Positions 1-8,565 of a DNA stretch of 64,000 nucleotides are shown here, one piece after another. The DNA is from Cupriavidus pauculus (GTDB lineage Bacteria > Pseudomonadota > Gammaproteobacteria > Burkholderiales > Burkholderiaceae). The translations under genes and the position numbers were made by a program. The number at the start of each line of letters is the position of its first letter. The stretch's first letter is position 1. The notes beneath the pieces were generated by a model, which saw only the letters and a program-made list of their open reading frames with translations, was not told the DNA's origin and made no database searches. The stretch lies in contig NZ_BPUO01000015.1 of the NCBI RefSeq assembly GCF_022179805.1, positions 62,001 to 126,000 of the forward strand, written 5' to 3'.

Positions 1-303
1 ATGATTTTTCTGGGCGAGCCGCTGGACGCCGCGACTGCGCTGTCCTGGGGGCTTATCAACCGGGTCGCTCCCACGGGACAAGCCTATGCAACGGCCCAGG
101 AGCTCTGCAGCGCCCTCGCCCGCCGCCCTCGCCAGGCCCTGGCGCTATGCAAATCCATCATCAACATGTCCTTCGATGCCCCTGTGCGCGAGGTCATGGA
201 AGCCTCGTTCGCAGCTAGCGACAAGGCGTTCAGTTCGCCCGAATGCTCGGAAGGCGTACGGGCGTTCTTTGCGAAAGAAACGCCGAACTACGAAGGCATT
301 TGA
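1..303 (+). CDS. Enoyl-CoA hydratase/isomerase family protein, C-terminal fragment
   Basis: The open frame enters from the left edge of the window, so only the last 100 residues are visible and the apparent ATG at 1 is probably internal. The text is typical of the crotonase C-terminus: a GLINRV segment after the core fold, an ALARRP segment followed by a helix with a conserved Lys (CKSIINM), and the terminal EGVRAFFAKETPNYEG motif that many enoyl-CoA hydratases carry. Such enzymes add water to, or isomerise, 2-enoyl-CoA thioesters in the cytoplasm. The gene lies 46 bases upstream of a CaiB-type CoA-transferase on the same strand, fitting one catabolic operon. The active-site half lies outside the window, so the substrate cannot be judged. 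Confidence 0.85.
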   Translation: MIFLGEPLDAATALSWGLINRVAPTGQAYATAQELCSALARRPRQALALCKSIINMSFDAPVREVMEASFAASDKAFSSPECSEGVRAFFAKETPNYEGI

Positions 304-349
304 AGCGAACGCCTGCTGTGTCACCTTGTTTTAGTTGAAGGAAGTAGAA

Positions 350-1501
350 ATGAAACCGCTGGAAGGTCTCCGCATTCTCTCGCTCGAGCAGTTCGCTGCC
401 GGTCCCTATGGTTCGATGTTCCTCGCCGACATGGGCGCTGAGGTCATCAAGATTGAGAACAAGGCGATTGGCGGGGACCCCTCGCGACACATTGGCCCAT
501 ACCATCTTGGCGAAGCGGACAGCCTGTTCTTCCAGGGCTGGAACACGAACAAGCGCAGCGTCGTGTTGGACATGAAGGCCGAAGATGACCGAAAAGTCTT
601 CGAGAAGCTCGTAGCGGGTGCCGATGCGGTGGTCAACAATCTGCGCGGCGACCAGCCTGAGAAGCTGTCCATCGACTACAAAAGCCTCAAGCACCTGAAC
701 GCCAAGCTGGTCTGCCTGCATATCTCGGCATATGGCCGTAACAACTCGCGGGAGGCCTGGCCGGGCTACGACTTCCTGATGCAGGCCGAATCCGGCCTGA
801 TGGACCTGACCGGCGACCCGTCTGGCGCCCCGACGCGCTTCGGCGCATCGGTCATCGACTACATGACCGGCATCACTGGGATGGTGGGCCTGCTGGGTAA
901 GCTGCGCAGTGCTGACAGGACGGGAATTGGTGGCGATGTGGATGTCAGCCTGTTTGATGTCGCCCTGCACCAGTTGGGCTACGCTGGTACTTGGTACCTC
1001 AACGAAGGCTTTGTGTCTGGCCGCGTACCCCGCGGGGCTCACCTCTCGGTCACTCCTGTTCAAACCTTCCAGGCGGCGGATGGTTGGATTTACGTCATGT
1101 GCATGACCGACCGGTTCTGGGACTCACTGCTTGAAGTGCTCGGCAGCCCCACCCTGCGTGCAGACGAGCGCTTCCAGTCCCAGGCACTCCGGCTTACGAA
1201 CCGGGACGCACTGACCGTGGCACTCGATAACGAGTTCAAGAAGCAACCCGTCGAGCATTGGCTCAACGTCCTGCGTGGCGTCCTGCCGATTGCCCCGGTC
1301 TTGAACTTGAAGCAGGCACTGGACAATCCGTTCGTCGAGGAAGTTGGCATGATTAGCCAGGTCCCGCATCCGCAGAAGGACGACCTGAAGTTGCTGGCTA
1401 ACCCGCTGAGGTTCGATGGCGAGCGTTTAAGTCAAAGTCCGTGCAACCCGCTCGGCGCCGACCAGTCCATGGCGCTGACCCCGACCCGACAAGCCGCCTG
1501 A
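350..1501 (+). CDS. CaiB/BaiF family CoA-transferase (first copy)
   Basis: A 383-residue class III CoA-transferase. These enzymes move CoA between a donor acyl-CoA and a carboxylic acid via an aspartyl-CoA thioester. Visible signatures are the N-terminal PLEGLRILSLEQFAAGPYG segment, the nucleotide-fold stretch LADMGAEVIKIE (about 26-36), the QAESGLMDLTG segment (about 145-154), and Asp170 in VIDYMTG, which aligns with the catalytic Asp of formyl-CoA transferase. The ATG at 350 is chosen because AGGAAG lies about 6 bases upstream; an in-frame TTG at 335 lacks such a site. It follows the hydratase fragment and precedes an MFS transporter on the same strand. The acid it activates is unknown. Confidence 0.93.
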   Translation: MKPLEGLRILSLEQFAAGPYGSMFLADMGAEVIKIENKAIGGDPSRHIGPYHLGEADSLFFQGWNTNKRSVVLDMKAEDDRKVFEKLVAGADAVVNNLRGDQPEKLSIDYKSLKHLNAKLVCLHISAYGRNNSREAWPGYDFLMQAESGLMDLTGDPSGAPTRFGASVIDYMTGITGMVGLLGKLRSADRTGIGGDVDVSLFDVALHQLGYAGTWYLNEGFVSGRVPRGAHLSVTPVQTFQAADGWIYVMCMTDRFWDSLLEVLGSPTLRADERFQSQALRLTNRDALTVALDNEFKKQPVEHWLNVLRGVLPIAPVLNLKQALDNPFVEEVGMISQVPHPQKDDLKLLANPLRFDGERLSQSPCNPLGADQSMALTPTRQAA

Positions 1502-1644
1502 TTGGCAGGCATCAGGGGCATTATGCACCTGGGCAAATAGGCTCAGGTGCCTCGCATTTCCCGGCCAGCATGCAACGTGTGTGGCCGCGTCAGCACCAGA
1601 ATTACCGCCGCAGGCATGTTTGCCGAGACGGCACGGAGACTCTC

Positions 1645-2967
1645 ATGCAGCACCCCACCCCCCAAAACACCGCCCGCCTACGATGGCTCATCGTCATGCC
1701 GGCTGTGTTCCTGATGTACATGATTTCGTTCTTCGACAGAGTCAACATCGGGATGGCTCTACCCCACATCACGAAAGAACTGGCGCTCAATGAAGTCCAG
1801 GCGGGTTGGCTTGGCGGCTCGTTCGCGTGGGGATATCTAGCAACGCAACTGCTGGCTGGCTACCTGGCACTCAAGTTCGGTTCGCGCAAGCTCATTGGCG
1901 TATGCCTGATTCTCTTCGGCGGTATCTCGATGCTCACCGGCTTCGCCCGGACCTTTGAAGAGCTCCTGGCGATTCGCTTCGTTCTTGGGCTGGCTGAGGG
2001 TCCCATCTATGCCGCGTCGTCGATGCTGCTAACCCAATGGTTCGTCAAATCGGAGCGTGGTCGCGCCTTCGGTATTTGGAACCTGAGTGTCGCGGCGGGG
2101 GGGTTTCTTGCGGGTCCAATCTCTGCCGCTGTTCTTGCGCATCACGACTGGCGCATGATGATGGTCATCGAAGGTCTGCCAGCCTGGGTTTTCTGTATTG
2201 TGTGGTTCTTTGCTATTCCAAAGAGCTTGGGTGCTGCGAAGTGGCTGGCTGAGTCGGACCGCCGTCCGCTGGAGAACGAGCTCGCCGAAGAACAGGCGGC
2301 TCACCAAGACAATACTGGTTCGTCCTGGATAGTCGTATTCAAGGAACCATCTGTTTGGCTGCTAATGATTGGCTTTGCGTGCAGCCAAATCATTCTCTAT
2401 GGATTGACCCTCTGGCTGCCCACTATCTTCAAGTCGTTTAGCGGCTTGAGTGAGATGATGGTCGGTGTCCTCTCCGGCGCGCCGTTCATCATGTCAATGG
2501 TTGGGGTTTACTACATCACCAGCCGTTCCGACAAGCACAATCAGGAACGACGCTGGCATGCGGCCATTCCGATGGTCATCTCGGGTCTGACACTTGTTGT
2601 CCTCGCAGAAATGCCGGCGCATGCTCTTCATGCGCAAATCGCGCTAATCATGTGCGTAGGCTTCATGCTGAAGATGCCAACGCCGCTGGTATCTTCTTAT
2701 CTGACCGAAATCCTTCCACTACAGAAAGCGATTCCCGCCGTTGGCGTCGTCGTGGGCGGTGGCAGCTTCCTCGGGCAATTTCTAGGGCCGCTCATCGTCG
2801 GTTACGCAAAGGCGCATTCTTCGGGCTTCTCACTGTCCTTCGTGATTCTCGGGTGCTTGGGTGTTTTGGGCGGCCTTCTCATCATGGCAGCACGCTCCCG
2901 ACAAGCTAAGGCGGGTGAGCGTACGCATCCTTCCGACCACCTCAGGTTGCGCGGGCACAAGGGATAG
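1645..2967 (+). CDS. MFS transporter, anion:cation symporter (ACS) type
   Basis: A 440-residue inner-membrane carrier with about 12 hydrophobic segments. The start at 1645 follows ACGGAGA; the frame is open further upstream but that part reads like the shadow of the preceding gene. The N-terminus is typical of the ACS family: LIVMPAVFLMYMISFFDRVNIGMA, where the RVN(I/V)G motif at the end of helix 1 is characteristic, then GWLGGSFAWGYLATQL. A loop LAEGPIYAASSMLLTQWF and the intracellular RGRAFG turn match the family. Relatives import organic anions such as phthalate, glucarate, tartrate or sialate. Its position after a CoA-transferase suggests it imports the acid degraded by this locus. Substrate is inferred only from context. 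Confidence 0.9.
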   Translation: MQHPTPQNTARLRWLIVMPAVFLMYMISFFDRVNIGMALPHITKELALNEVQAGWLGGSFAWGYLATQLLAGYLALKFGSRKLIGVCLILFGGISMLTGFARTFEELLAIRFVLGLAEGPIYAASSMLLTQWFVKSERGRAFGIWNLSVAAGGFLAGPISAAVLAHHDWRMMMVIEGLPAWVFCIVWFFAIPKSLGAAKWLAESDRRPLENELAEEQAAHQDNTGSSWIVVFKEPSVWLLMIGFACSQIILYGLTLWLPTIFKSFSGLSEMMVGVLSGAPFIMSMVGVYYITSRSDKHNQERRWHAAIPMVISGLTLVVLAEMPAHALHAQIALIMCVGFMLKMPTPLVSSYLTEILPLQKAIPAVGVVVGGGSFLGQFLGPLIVGYAKAHSSGFSLSFVILGCLGVLGGLLIMAARSRQAKAGERTHPSDHLRLRGHKG

Positions 2968-3209
2968 CTAGCGAGTGGGGGAGATATACACTGCCGGCGA
3001 CGATACGCTGACGTTGTCGCCAGCAACACACGGACTAGTGATTGAGGATGACGTCGGCCACGGTAGGAAATGCGACCCGCTTCATCAAATTAATGGAAGC
3101 CGTGCGGCTCCGAGACCTTGCGCAGCCACCCTTGCTAGCGTGTACCTCTCAACCGGCGGTATGATGCTCCGGTTGGCTTAGAGAAGCCTGTTCCATTAAG
3201 TAACGCCCC

Positions 3210-3611
3210 GTGGATAACGAAACCTACCTGCATTTCGACGCCCTGCAAGCCATCGCCCGTCGCACGGATGCCGTAACTGCAGATTGCGCGTGCGGTGCCC
3301 CTGAACTCGATGAATGGACCTCGTTGCCTGTCTCCTTCCCGGAGCAACAGCTTCGCGTCATTGGAACGCTGGTCCGAGACGCATACGCCGAAGCAACTTA
3401 TAAGGAATATCACCCTCAGGGCACCACTCTCTGGTCAGCCAAAGCACCCATCGCCGCCCTCTACTTTCCGTACAACCGCTGCACCGTCTCGGAGTGCGAG
3501 ATTTGCCAACGTGCGTATTTGCGTTACGTGGAGGGCGGCGGGTACTTCGTGGACTCGCGCATACGTCGGCTGCGGACCGGTGTGCTGGTAGATGCGCCGC
3601 TTTCTGAGTAG
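3210..3611 (+). CDS. Conserved hypothetical protein with Cys pairs
   Basis: A 133-residue soluble protein beginning at GTG 3210; I do not recognise a named family. It contains a CACG motif near residue 26 and CTVSECEICQRAYLRY near residue 90, so five cysteines could bind a metal or form disulfides, and it has aromatic-rich stretches (ALYFPYNRC). The gene stands alone: it is 242 bases past the MFS gene and its 3' end nearly meets the remnant of a Bug-protein gene on the other strand. Codon use resembles its neighbours. It reads like a real gene because the sequence is compositionally balanced and the opposite-strand frames over it are clearly low-complexity shadows. Confidence 0.6.
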   Translation: MDNETYLHFDALQAIARRTDAVTADCACGAPELDEWTSLPVSFPEQQLRVIGTLVRDAYAEATYKEYHPQGTTLWSAKAPIAALYFPYNRCTVSECEICQRAYLRYVEGGGYFVDSRIRRLRTGVLVDAPLSE

Positions 3612-3641
3612 ACCAACAACCCTTGTCCTGCCCTGGCGGCA

Positions 3642-3982
3642 CTACTCTGCGTAGACGCCTGCCGCCTTGATGACCGGTGCCCAACCGGCGAGTTCTGCCA
3701 TGGTACACGCGCCGAGCGTCGGCGCATCTTGCCGTTCTGCGGTCGGAACCGTAACCTCATCTGGCCGAACCGCTGCAACACGGCTGGGTCAGCCAGCGCA
3801 AACCGCAAGGCGTGGTTCAATCGCTCAATGACTGCGGTCGGCGTGCCCTTCGGCGCGTAGAAACCATGCCAAATCTCGAGTTCAACGTTTGCCTGGCCTG
3901 CCTCCGAAAACGTCGGGACATCCGGCAAGCTCGGCAGCCGCGCAGGGTCTTTGACTTTTACTCGATAAATCGAGCTGAGCAA
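3642..3982 (-). pseudogene. Truncated, frameshifted Bug/TctC-type solute-binding protein
   Basis: Only the C-terminal third of a tripartite-tricarboxylate-transporter binding protein (Bug family) remains. In one minus-strand frame from about 3970 to 3770 one reads LPDVPTFSEAGQ, IWHGFYAPKGTPTAVIERLN and ALADPAVLQRFGQM, all standard Bug motifs. The text then turns to nonsense and resumes in another frame as GWAPVIKAAGVYAE followed by a stop at 3642-3644, the normal Bug C-terminus. So there is at least one frameshift between about 3735 and 3770. The N-terminal signal peptide and ligand loops are absent: upstream of 3982 there is no further Bug-like text before the acyl-CoA dehydrogenase gene. 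Compare the two intact copies at 17328 and 18561. Confidence 0.85.
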
Positions 3983-4083
3983 GCATCACTTGTTGGCCCG
4001 CGACTTATTCATTCGGAACGCAAAAATGGAACCTGCCCTACCGCAGGTCCCGAAACGGTCAGAAGACCACCGATGAAACTAAT

Positions 4084-5256
4084 TTAGAACGAGCGCGGCA
4101 TGCCGAGGATGTGCTCGCCGACGTAGGACAGAATCAGGTTCGTCGAGATAGGCGCCACCTGATAGAGACGCGTCTCGCGGAACTTGCGCTCGACGTCATA
4201 CTCTGCCGCAAAGCCGAAGCCACCGTGATACTGCAGGCAGGCGTTGGCCGCTTCCCACGAGGCGTCAGCAGCCAGGAGCTTGGCCATATTCGCCTCTGCG
4301 CCGCATTGCTGGTGCGCGTCGAACAGCTTCGCCGCCTTGTAGCGCATCAAGCTAGCGGCCTCGACATTCACGAAGGCTCGGGCGATAGGGAACTGCACGC
4401 CCTGGTTCTGCCCGATCGGCTTGCCGAACACGATACGTTCGTTGACGTACTTAGTGACCTTGTCGATGAACCAGTAGCCGTCGCCGATGCATTCCGCCGC
4501 GATAAGGGTACGCTCGGCGTTGAGGCCGTCCAGGATGTACTTGAAGCCCTTGCCTTCTTCACCAATCAGGTTTTCGACAGGGATTTCCAGGTTGTCGAAG
4601 AACAGCTCATTGGTCTCGTGGTTGACCATGTTGATAATCGGCTGCACGGTCAGACCGTTGCCGATTGCTTCGCGCAGGTCCACGACGAAGATGGACATGC
4701 CCTCCGACTTCTTCTTGACCTGGTCCAACGGCGTCGTACGGGCCAGCAGAATCATGAGGTCGGAGTGCTGGACGCGGGAAATCCACACCTTCTGACCGTT
4801 CACGACGTACTTGTCGCCCTTGCGAACCGCCGTCGTCTTGATTTTCGTCGTGTCCGTACCAGTCGTCGGTTCGGTCACAGCCATCGACTGCAGGCGCAGC
4901 TCCCCGCTCGCAATCTTGGGCAAGTAGAGCTTCTTCTGTTCAGCCGAACCGTGGCGCAGTAGCGTGCCCATGTTGTACATCTGGCCGTGACACGCACCCG
5001 AGTTGCCGCCGGCGCGGTTGATTTCCTCCATGATGACCGACGCTTGCGTCAGCCCCAGGCCCGAGCCACCATATTCCTCCGGAATGAGCGCGGCGAGCCA
5101 GCCGGCTTCGGTCAGCGCATTGACGAACTCCTCGGGGTAGCCTCGGACTTCGTCAATCTTGCGGAAGTACTCCGACGAAAATTGGCCACACAGGTCACGG
5201 ATTGCTTCACGGATTTCTTGATACTCATCGACTGCGTTCAGCACAGCGGTCTCCAA
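4084..5256 (-). CDS. Acyl-CoA dehydrogenase family flavoprotein
   Basis: A 390-residue FAD enzyme that oxidises an acyl-CoA to its 2,3-enoyl-CoA. The FAD/substrate signature VTEPTTGTD is at about 127-135, GQKVWIS at 154-160, and the C-terminal helical domain carries FGKPIGQNQGVQF and QYHGGFGFAAEYDVER. Near the C-terminus, where medium-chain enzymes have the base Glu in a YEGT motif, this protein has YQVAPISTN with no Glu. Glu248 in GLNAERTL instead aligns with the base position used by isovaleryl-CoA dehydrogenase, hinting at a branched or unusual substrate. It lies 11 bases upstream of nothing on its 5' side except the MaoC hydratase gene, which is on the same strand and ends at 5268, so the two are probably co-transcribed (hydratase first). 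Confidence 0.92.
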   Translation of the reverse strand: METAVLNAVDEYQEIREAIRDLCGQFSSEYFRKIDEVRGYPEEFVNALTEAGWLAALIPEEYGGSGLGLTQASVIMEEINRAGGNSGACHGQMYNMGTLLRHGSAEQKKLYLPKIASGELRLQSMAVTEPTTGTDTTKIKTTAVRKGDKYVVNGQKVWISRVQHSDLMILLARTTPLDQVKKKSEGMSIFVVDLREAIGNGLTVQPIINMVNHETNELFFDNLEIPVENLIGEEGKGFKYILDGLNAERTLIAAECIGDGYWFIDKVTKYVNERIVFGKPIGQNQGVQFPIARAFVNVEAASLMRYKAAKLFDAHQQCGAEANMAKLLAADASWEAANACLQYHGGFGFAAEYDVERKFRETRLYQVAPISTNLILSYVGEHILGMPRSF

Positions 5257-5267
5257 TCTTGTAAGGG

Positions 5268-6116
5268 TTATTCCAGCTCAGCGGACGCGCTCATCGCGAG
5301 TGCTCCGTCTTCATGGCGAATCCAGAGGTTGACGGTCTTGCCGTCCTCCGAGCGTTTGCCGCACACGGAAATCCGCTGCGGCACAAAGGTTGGTCGGACG
5401 CCACGGAACGAGAACGACTTCACCTTGGCTTCCGGAAGGTTCAGACGGACCAGTTCCAGCATCAGCATGGCCTGCAAGGGGCCATGAACAATCAAGTCCG
5501 GATAGTGCTCGACTTCACTGACATACGGCTTGTCGTAGTGAATCCGGTGACCATTGAAGGTGAGTGCTGAGAAGCGGAAGAGCAGAACGGGGTCAGTCTC
5601 CACTTTTTGGACCCATTCTTCATCAGTGGGTGCCGGCACAGGCTCGGCTGCCGGGGCATTCGGAGAAGCGGCCTCGCGGTAGACGATGTCGTGTTCTTCT
5701 GTGATGGCGAGCCCTGACGGGCCGTAGTACTTGTGCTCGACCGTCACGAAGGCCAGAGAGCCGCTCCGACCGGTCTTCGCGTTGACGTCGAGGATGGTCG
5801 AAACCTTGCCTGCCAGGTTGCCAACTCGCAGAGGCTGATGAAACTGGAGACGTCCGCCCGCCCACATACGGCGAGGCAACGGTACTGGAGGCAAGAAGCC
5901 ACCGCGGCTTGCATGGCCATCCGCACCGATTTCCGAGCGGCGATGCAGGGGGAGGAAGTACAGCCAGTGCCAGAGAGGAGAGATTGGTTCGCCGCGGCGT
6001 ACCGTTGGGATTTCGTAGTCAAGGGTCGCTGAAAGGGCTGCAACCGGGAACGCAGTGATTTCGTCTTGGGCTTCCGCCGTCCTTCCTACCCACTGCTTCA
6101 AATTCTCAACATCCAT
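5268..6116 (-). CDS. MaoC/FAS1-like hot-dog hydratase (mesaconyl/itaconyl-CoA hydratase-like)
   Basis: A 282-residue double hot-dog protein. The start at 6116 (MDVENLKQWVG) is preferred because AGAGGAAAG precedes it; an upstream in-frame ATG at 6149 has no clear site. The N-terminal half resembles the FAS1-like dehydratase domain (HWLYFLPLHRRSEIGADGH, about 50-68; RRMWAGGRLQFHQPL, 82-96). The C-terminal half has the hydratase motif FSALTFNGHRIHYD (182-195), in which the usual catalytic Asp is replaced but His193 is kept, followed by YPDLIVHGPLQAML (205-218). This layout is that of mesaconyl-C4-CoA and itaconyl-CoA hydratases, which hydrate C5 dicarboxylyl-CoA thioesters to citramalyl-CoA. With the CitE-like lyase at 8566 it would complete such a route; the substrate is inferred. 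Confidence 0.88.
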   Translation of the reverse strand: MDVENLKQWVGRTAEAQDEITAFPVAALSATLDYEIPTVRRGEPISPLWHWLYFLPLHRRSEIGADGHASRGGFLPPVPLPRRMWAGGRLQFHQPLRVGNLAGKVSTILDVNAKTGRSGSLAFVTVEHKYYGPSGLAITEEHDIVYREAASPNAPAAEPVPAPTDEEWVQKVETDPVLLFRFSALTFNGHRIHYDKPYVSEVEHYPDLIVHGPLQAMLMLELVRLNLPEAKVKSFSFRGVRPTFVPQRISVCGKRSEDGKTVNLWIRHEDGALAMSASAELE

Positions 6117-6304
6117 GGCTTTCCTCTGGTAGAACTGCTCGGTCTCCACTATGCACGTGACAAGCAGGCACGAAAATTCGAAAGTTCGGAACGCGCCGTT
6201 CGGTCAGGCAGAAAGCAGCCGCTGTCTTGAGGGAATCCGAATGCAGCGTTCGGAATTCGCGGATTTACGCGGCACCGATGAACGGCCAGCATGGAGCCAT
6301 GACA

Positions 6305-6937
6305 ATGCGCACAGCCAGGCCTATGAAAGTCCAAATCCGATGCCACTCCCGAGTTTCACTTCATCGGCTCGTGCCCGCGTTTCCCTTGTCTATTACCGCC
6401 ATCAGGGGCGAACAGACGTTGGCCCGGCGCGGCTTCACTCGTCCGCTCCGTGAAGGCCAGACAATCGGTATCCCCGCCTTCGAATCCGTCGACCTGCACC
6501 TCACAGGTGGCATCTTCTGCCCATCTGAGTGCATCCTTTGCCTCGCCGATGGCCATGGAGTGCCGCCGATAGAGCTTCCCGCGTTGGCCACGGGCGGCAC
6601 GAGTGCCAAGGTCCAACAGCTGCGCGCGCTGATTTCAGGAACGGTGTTCCAGAACCCTCAGGAAGCATGGAGCGCAAACGTCATGGCGACCACGCTGCAA
6701 ACGACGCCAAACAAGATTCGTACGGCCTTGTTCACCCAAGGCGCCGCCTTTACCCAACTTTGTCGAACTCAGCGGCTCATGAGGGCACTGTTCGACTCTT
6801 TCCTCTTTGACTTGTCGGTGGCGGACCTGCGGCAAAGGGTGGGCTGGGGAGACGGCAAGGACCTAGAAGCTTCCTTCCACGACTGGTTCGGCGTTTCGCT
6901 GGATACCGTGGCTCGCCTCCGGGCAGACGTCCTTTGA
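6305..6937 (+). CDS. AraC-like transcriptional regulator
   Basis: About 210 residues if translation starts at ATG 6305, which has GGAG 8 bases upstream (ATG 6299 is too close to it; the frame is open back to 6227). The C-terminal third looks like a divergent AraC/XylS double helix-turn-helix: VMATTLQTTPNKIRTALFTQGAAFTQLCRTQRLM, then LSVADLRQRVGWGDGKDLEASFHDWFGVS, where the spacing of the second helix pair and the final F-x-x-x-F-G-x-S pattern match the family. The N-terminal part is not recognised and is short for a sensor domain. The gene is divergent from the hydratase/dehydrogenase pair and 17 bases upstream of citF, so it may control either unit. Confidence 0.72.
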   Translation: MRTARPMKVQIRCHSRVSLHRLVPAFPLSITAIRGEQTLARRGFTRPLREGQTIGIPAFESVDLHLTGGIFCPSECILCLADGHGVPPIELPALATGGTSAKVQQLRALISGTVFQNPQEAWSANVMATTLQTTPNKIRTALFTQGAAFTQLCRTQRLMRALFDSFLFDLSVADLRQRVGWGDGKDLEASFHDWFGVSLDTVARLRADVL

Positions 6938-6954
6938 GCCTCTAGGAGGAAACC

Positions 6955-8496
6955 ATGAAGAACAGTATCGGCAGATTCGTCCCTGATTGGGTTGATGGAC
7001 AGCGTCTGAAGCCATATGCAGGCCTTACCGCAGGCCCGGAGGTGCATCGTCGGGTAGAAACAAGCCTGCGTTCCTTTCCCAGAGGCACCCCCAAGCTCCT
7101 TGGTTCAATCCGGGAGGGCCTAGACGCAGCCTGCGTGCGTGATGGGTCCACCATCTCGTTTCACCATCATTTGCGCAACGGCGACGCGGTCGCCAACGCG
7201 GTGCTCAAAGAGGCCGCAGAAATGGGCTTACGCGACCTGACAGTTGCTGCAAGTTCCATCTTTCCCGTCCATGCGCCTTGGGTAGAGCTGATTGAAGCGG
7301 GAGTAGTCCGAAAAATCTACACGGCATACGCTGCGGGCCCCGTAGCCGATGCCGTAGTTCGCGGGAAACTGCCCTCGCCAATCACCATGCATAGCCATGG
7401 CGGGCGAGCTAGGCTAGTCGAATCGGGCGCGCTGCGCATCGACGCAGCATTCGTCGCAGCCCCAACTGCAGACGGGGCGGGAAACCTGAACGGCGTCCAG
7501 GGTCCATCCGCCTGCGGCACTTTAGGCTATGCGGAGACCGATGTCGGCCATGCCGCGACTGTCATCGCCATCACCGACAACCTGGTGCCCTACCCCGCTT
7601 GCCCGATATCCATCAGTCAGGACTATGTGGACTACGTCGTCGCCGTCCCCTCGATTGGGAATCGCTCACAAATCGTCTCGGGTACTACCCGCCCTACGGA
7701 CGAGCCAATCGGTCTGGAAATAGCAGCGACCGCCGCGAAGGTCATTGATGCGGTTGGGCTTCTCGATGAGAACTTCGGCTTCCAAACTGGCGCGGGCGGC
7801 ATTTCGTTGGCAGTCGCATCATGTCTGCGGGAAACTATGCTTCGACGCGGCGTCACGGGCAGCTTCGCGGCCGGCGGAATCACCGGTTACCTTGTCGATA
7901 TGCTCGAGCAAGGTCTCTTCCGCAGTCTGCTGGACGTACAGTGCTTCGACCTGCGCGCTGTCGACTCATTCCGCGACAACCCACGGCATCAGGCTATGTC
8001 GGCGTCCATGTACGCTAATCCCTGGAACAAGGGCGCGGTGGTCAACCAGTTAAGCGCCATGATTCTCGGCGCGGCCGAGGTAGACCTGGATTTCAACGTC
8101 AACGTAACCACCGCGAGCGACGGACGCATCATTGGCGGTTCAGGCGGACACAGCGACACCGCAGCCGGGGCAAAGCTCGCCATCGTGACGACGCGATTGC
8201 GCGCAGGGAACGTACCAAAGATTGTCGAGCGGGTCCGGACTATTACGACGCCAGGTGAAACCGTGGATGTTGTGGTCACAGAAGCAGGCGTTGCCGTCAA
8301 TCCGCTCCGAGGCGACGTCAAGGAGCGCCTCGTCTGCGCAGGGATAAAGGTTGTTCCTATCGAAGCCCTCTATGACGATGCGCACCGCGGCTTGGAAAAG
8401 CGGCCCGCATCACCCACTGCAACGGGTGGGGTTGTGGGCATCGTCGAATATCGGGATGGGACCGTACTCGACGTCATTGAAAGGATTTGCGAATAA
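6955..8496 (+). CDS. citF: Citrate lyase alpha subunit-like CoA-transferase
   Basis: A 513-residue protein that reads as CitF end to end, with TAGGAGGAAACC as a near-ideal ribosome site before ATG 6955. Characteristic stretches are DGSTISFHHHLRNGD (about 63-77), SSIFPVHAPWVELI, the glycine-rich TADGAGNLNGVQGPSACGTLGYAE, and the late GGSGGHSDTAAGAKL. CitF swaps an acyl group between thioesters (acetyl for citryl in citrate lyase). No citD acyl carrier or citX/citG/citC maturation gene is present, and the CitE-like gene lies convergent rather than in an operon, so this CitF probably works as a free-CoA transferase on another dicarboxylate such as itaconate, mesaconate or citramalate. That role is inference; the family call is firm. 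Confidence 0.9.
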   Translation: MKNSIGRFVPDWVDGQRLKPYAGLTAGPEVHRRVETSLRSFPRGTPKLLGSIREGLDAACVRDGSTISFHHHLRNGDAVANAVLKEAAEMGLRDLTVAASSIFPVHAPWVELIEAGVVRKIYTAYAAGPVADAVVRGKLPSPITMHSHGGRARLVESGALRIDAAFVAAPTADGAGNLNGVQGPSACGTLGYAETDVGHAATVIAITDNLVPYPACPISISQDYVDYVVAVPSIGNRSQIVSGTTRPTDEPIGLEIAATAAKVIDAVGLLDENFGFQTGAGGISLAVASCLRETMLRRGVTGSFAAGGITGYLVDMLEQGLFRSLLDVQCFDLRAVDSFRDNPRHQAMSASMYANPWNKGAVVNQLSAMILGAAEVDLDFNVNVTTASDGRIIGGSGGHSDTAAGAKLAIVTTRLRAGNVPKIVERVRTITTPGETVDVVVTEAGVAVNPLRGDVKERLVCAGIKVVPIEALYDDAHRGLEKRPASPTATGGVVGIVEYRDGTVLDVIERICE

Positions 8497-8500
8497 GAAA

Positions 8501-8527
8501 GTGGGCGGCCTACCGGCGGCCACCCAC
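8501..8527 (-). terminator. Hairpin terminator between convergent citF and citE-like genes
   Basis: GTGGGCGGCC at 8501-8510 pairs with GGCCACCCAC at 8518-8527 (one mismatch) around a 7-base loop. Read on the minus strand it is followed by TTTCTTATT, so it best serves the CitE-like transcript; it may also slow the plus-strand citF transcript. Confidence 0.55.
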
Positions 8528-8565
8528 GTATCCCTTCATAGCTCAGGGGGCAATCTTGCCATGCC

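Noticed and set aside
230..1063. Long open frame on the minus strand (277 codons) opposite the first CoA-transferase
   Set aside because: It mirrors a well-supported CaiB gene, has no ribosome site and no domain text; a GC-rich antisense shadow.
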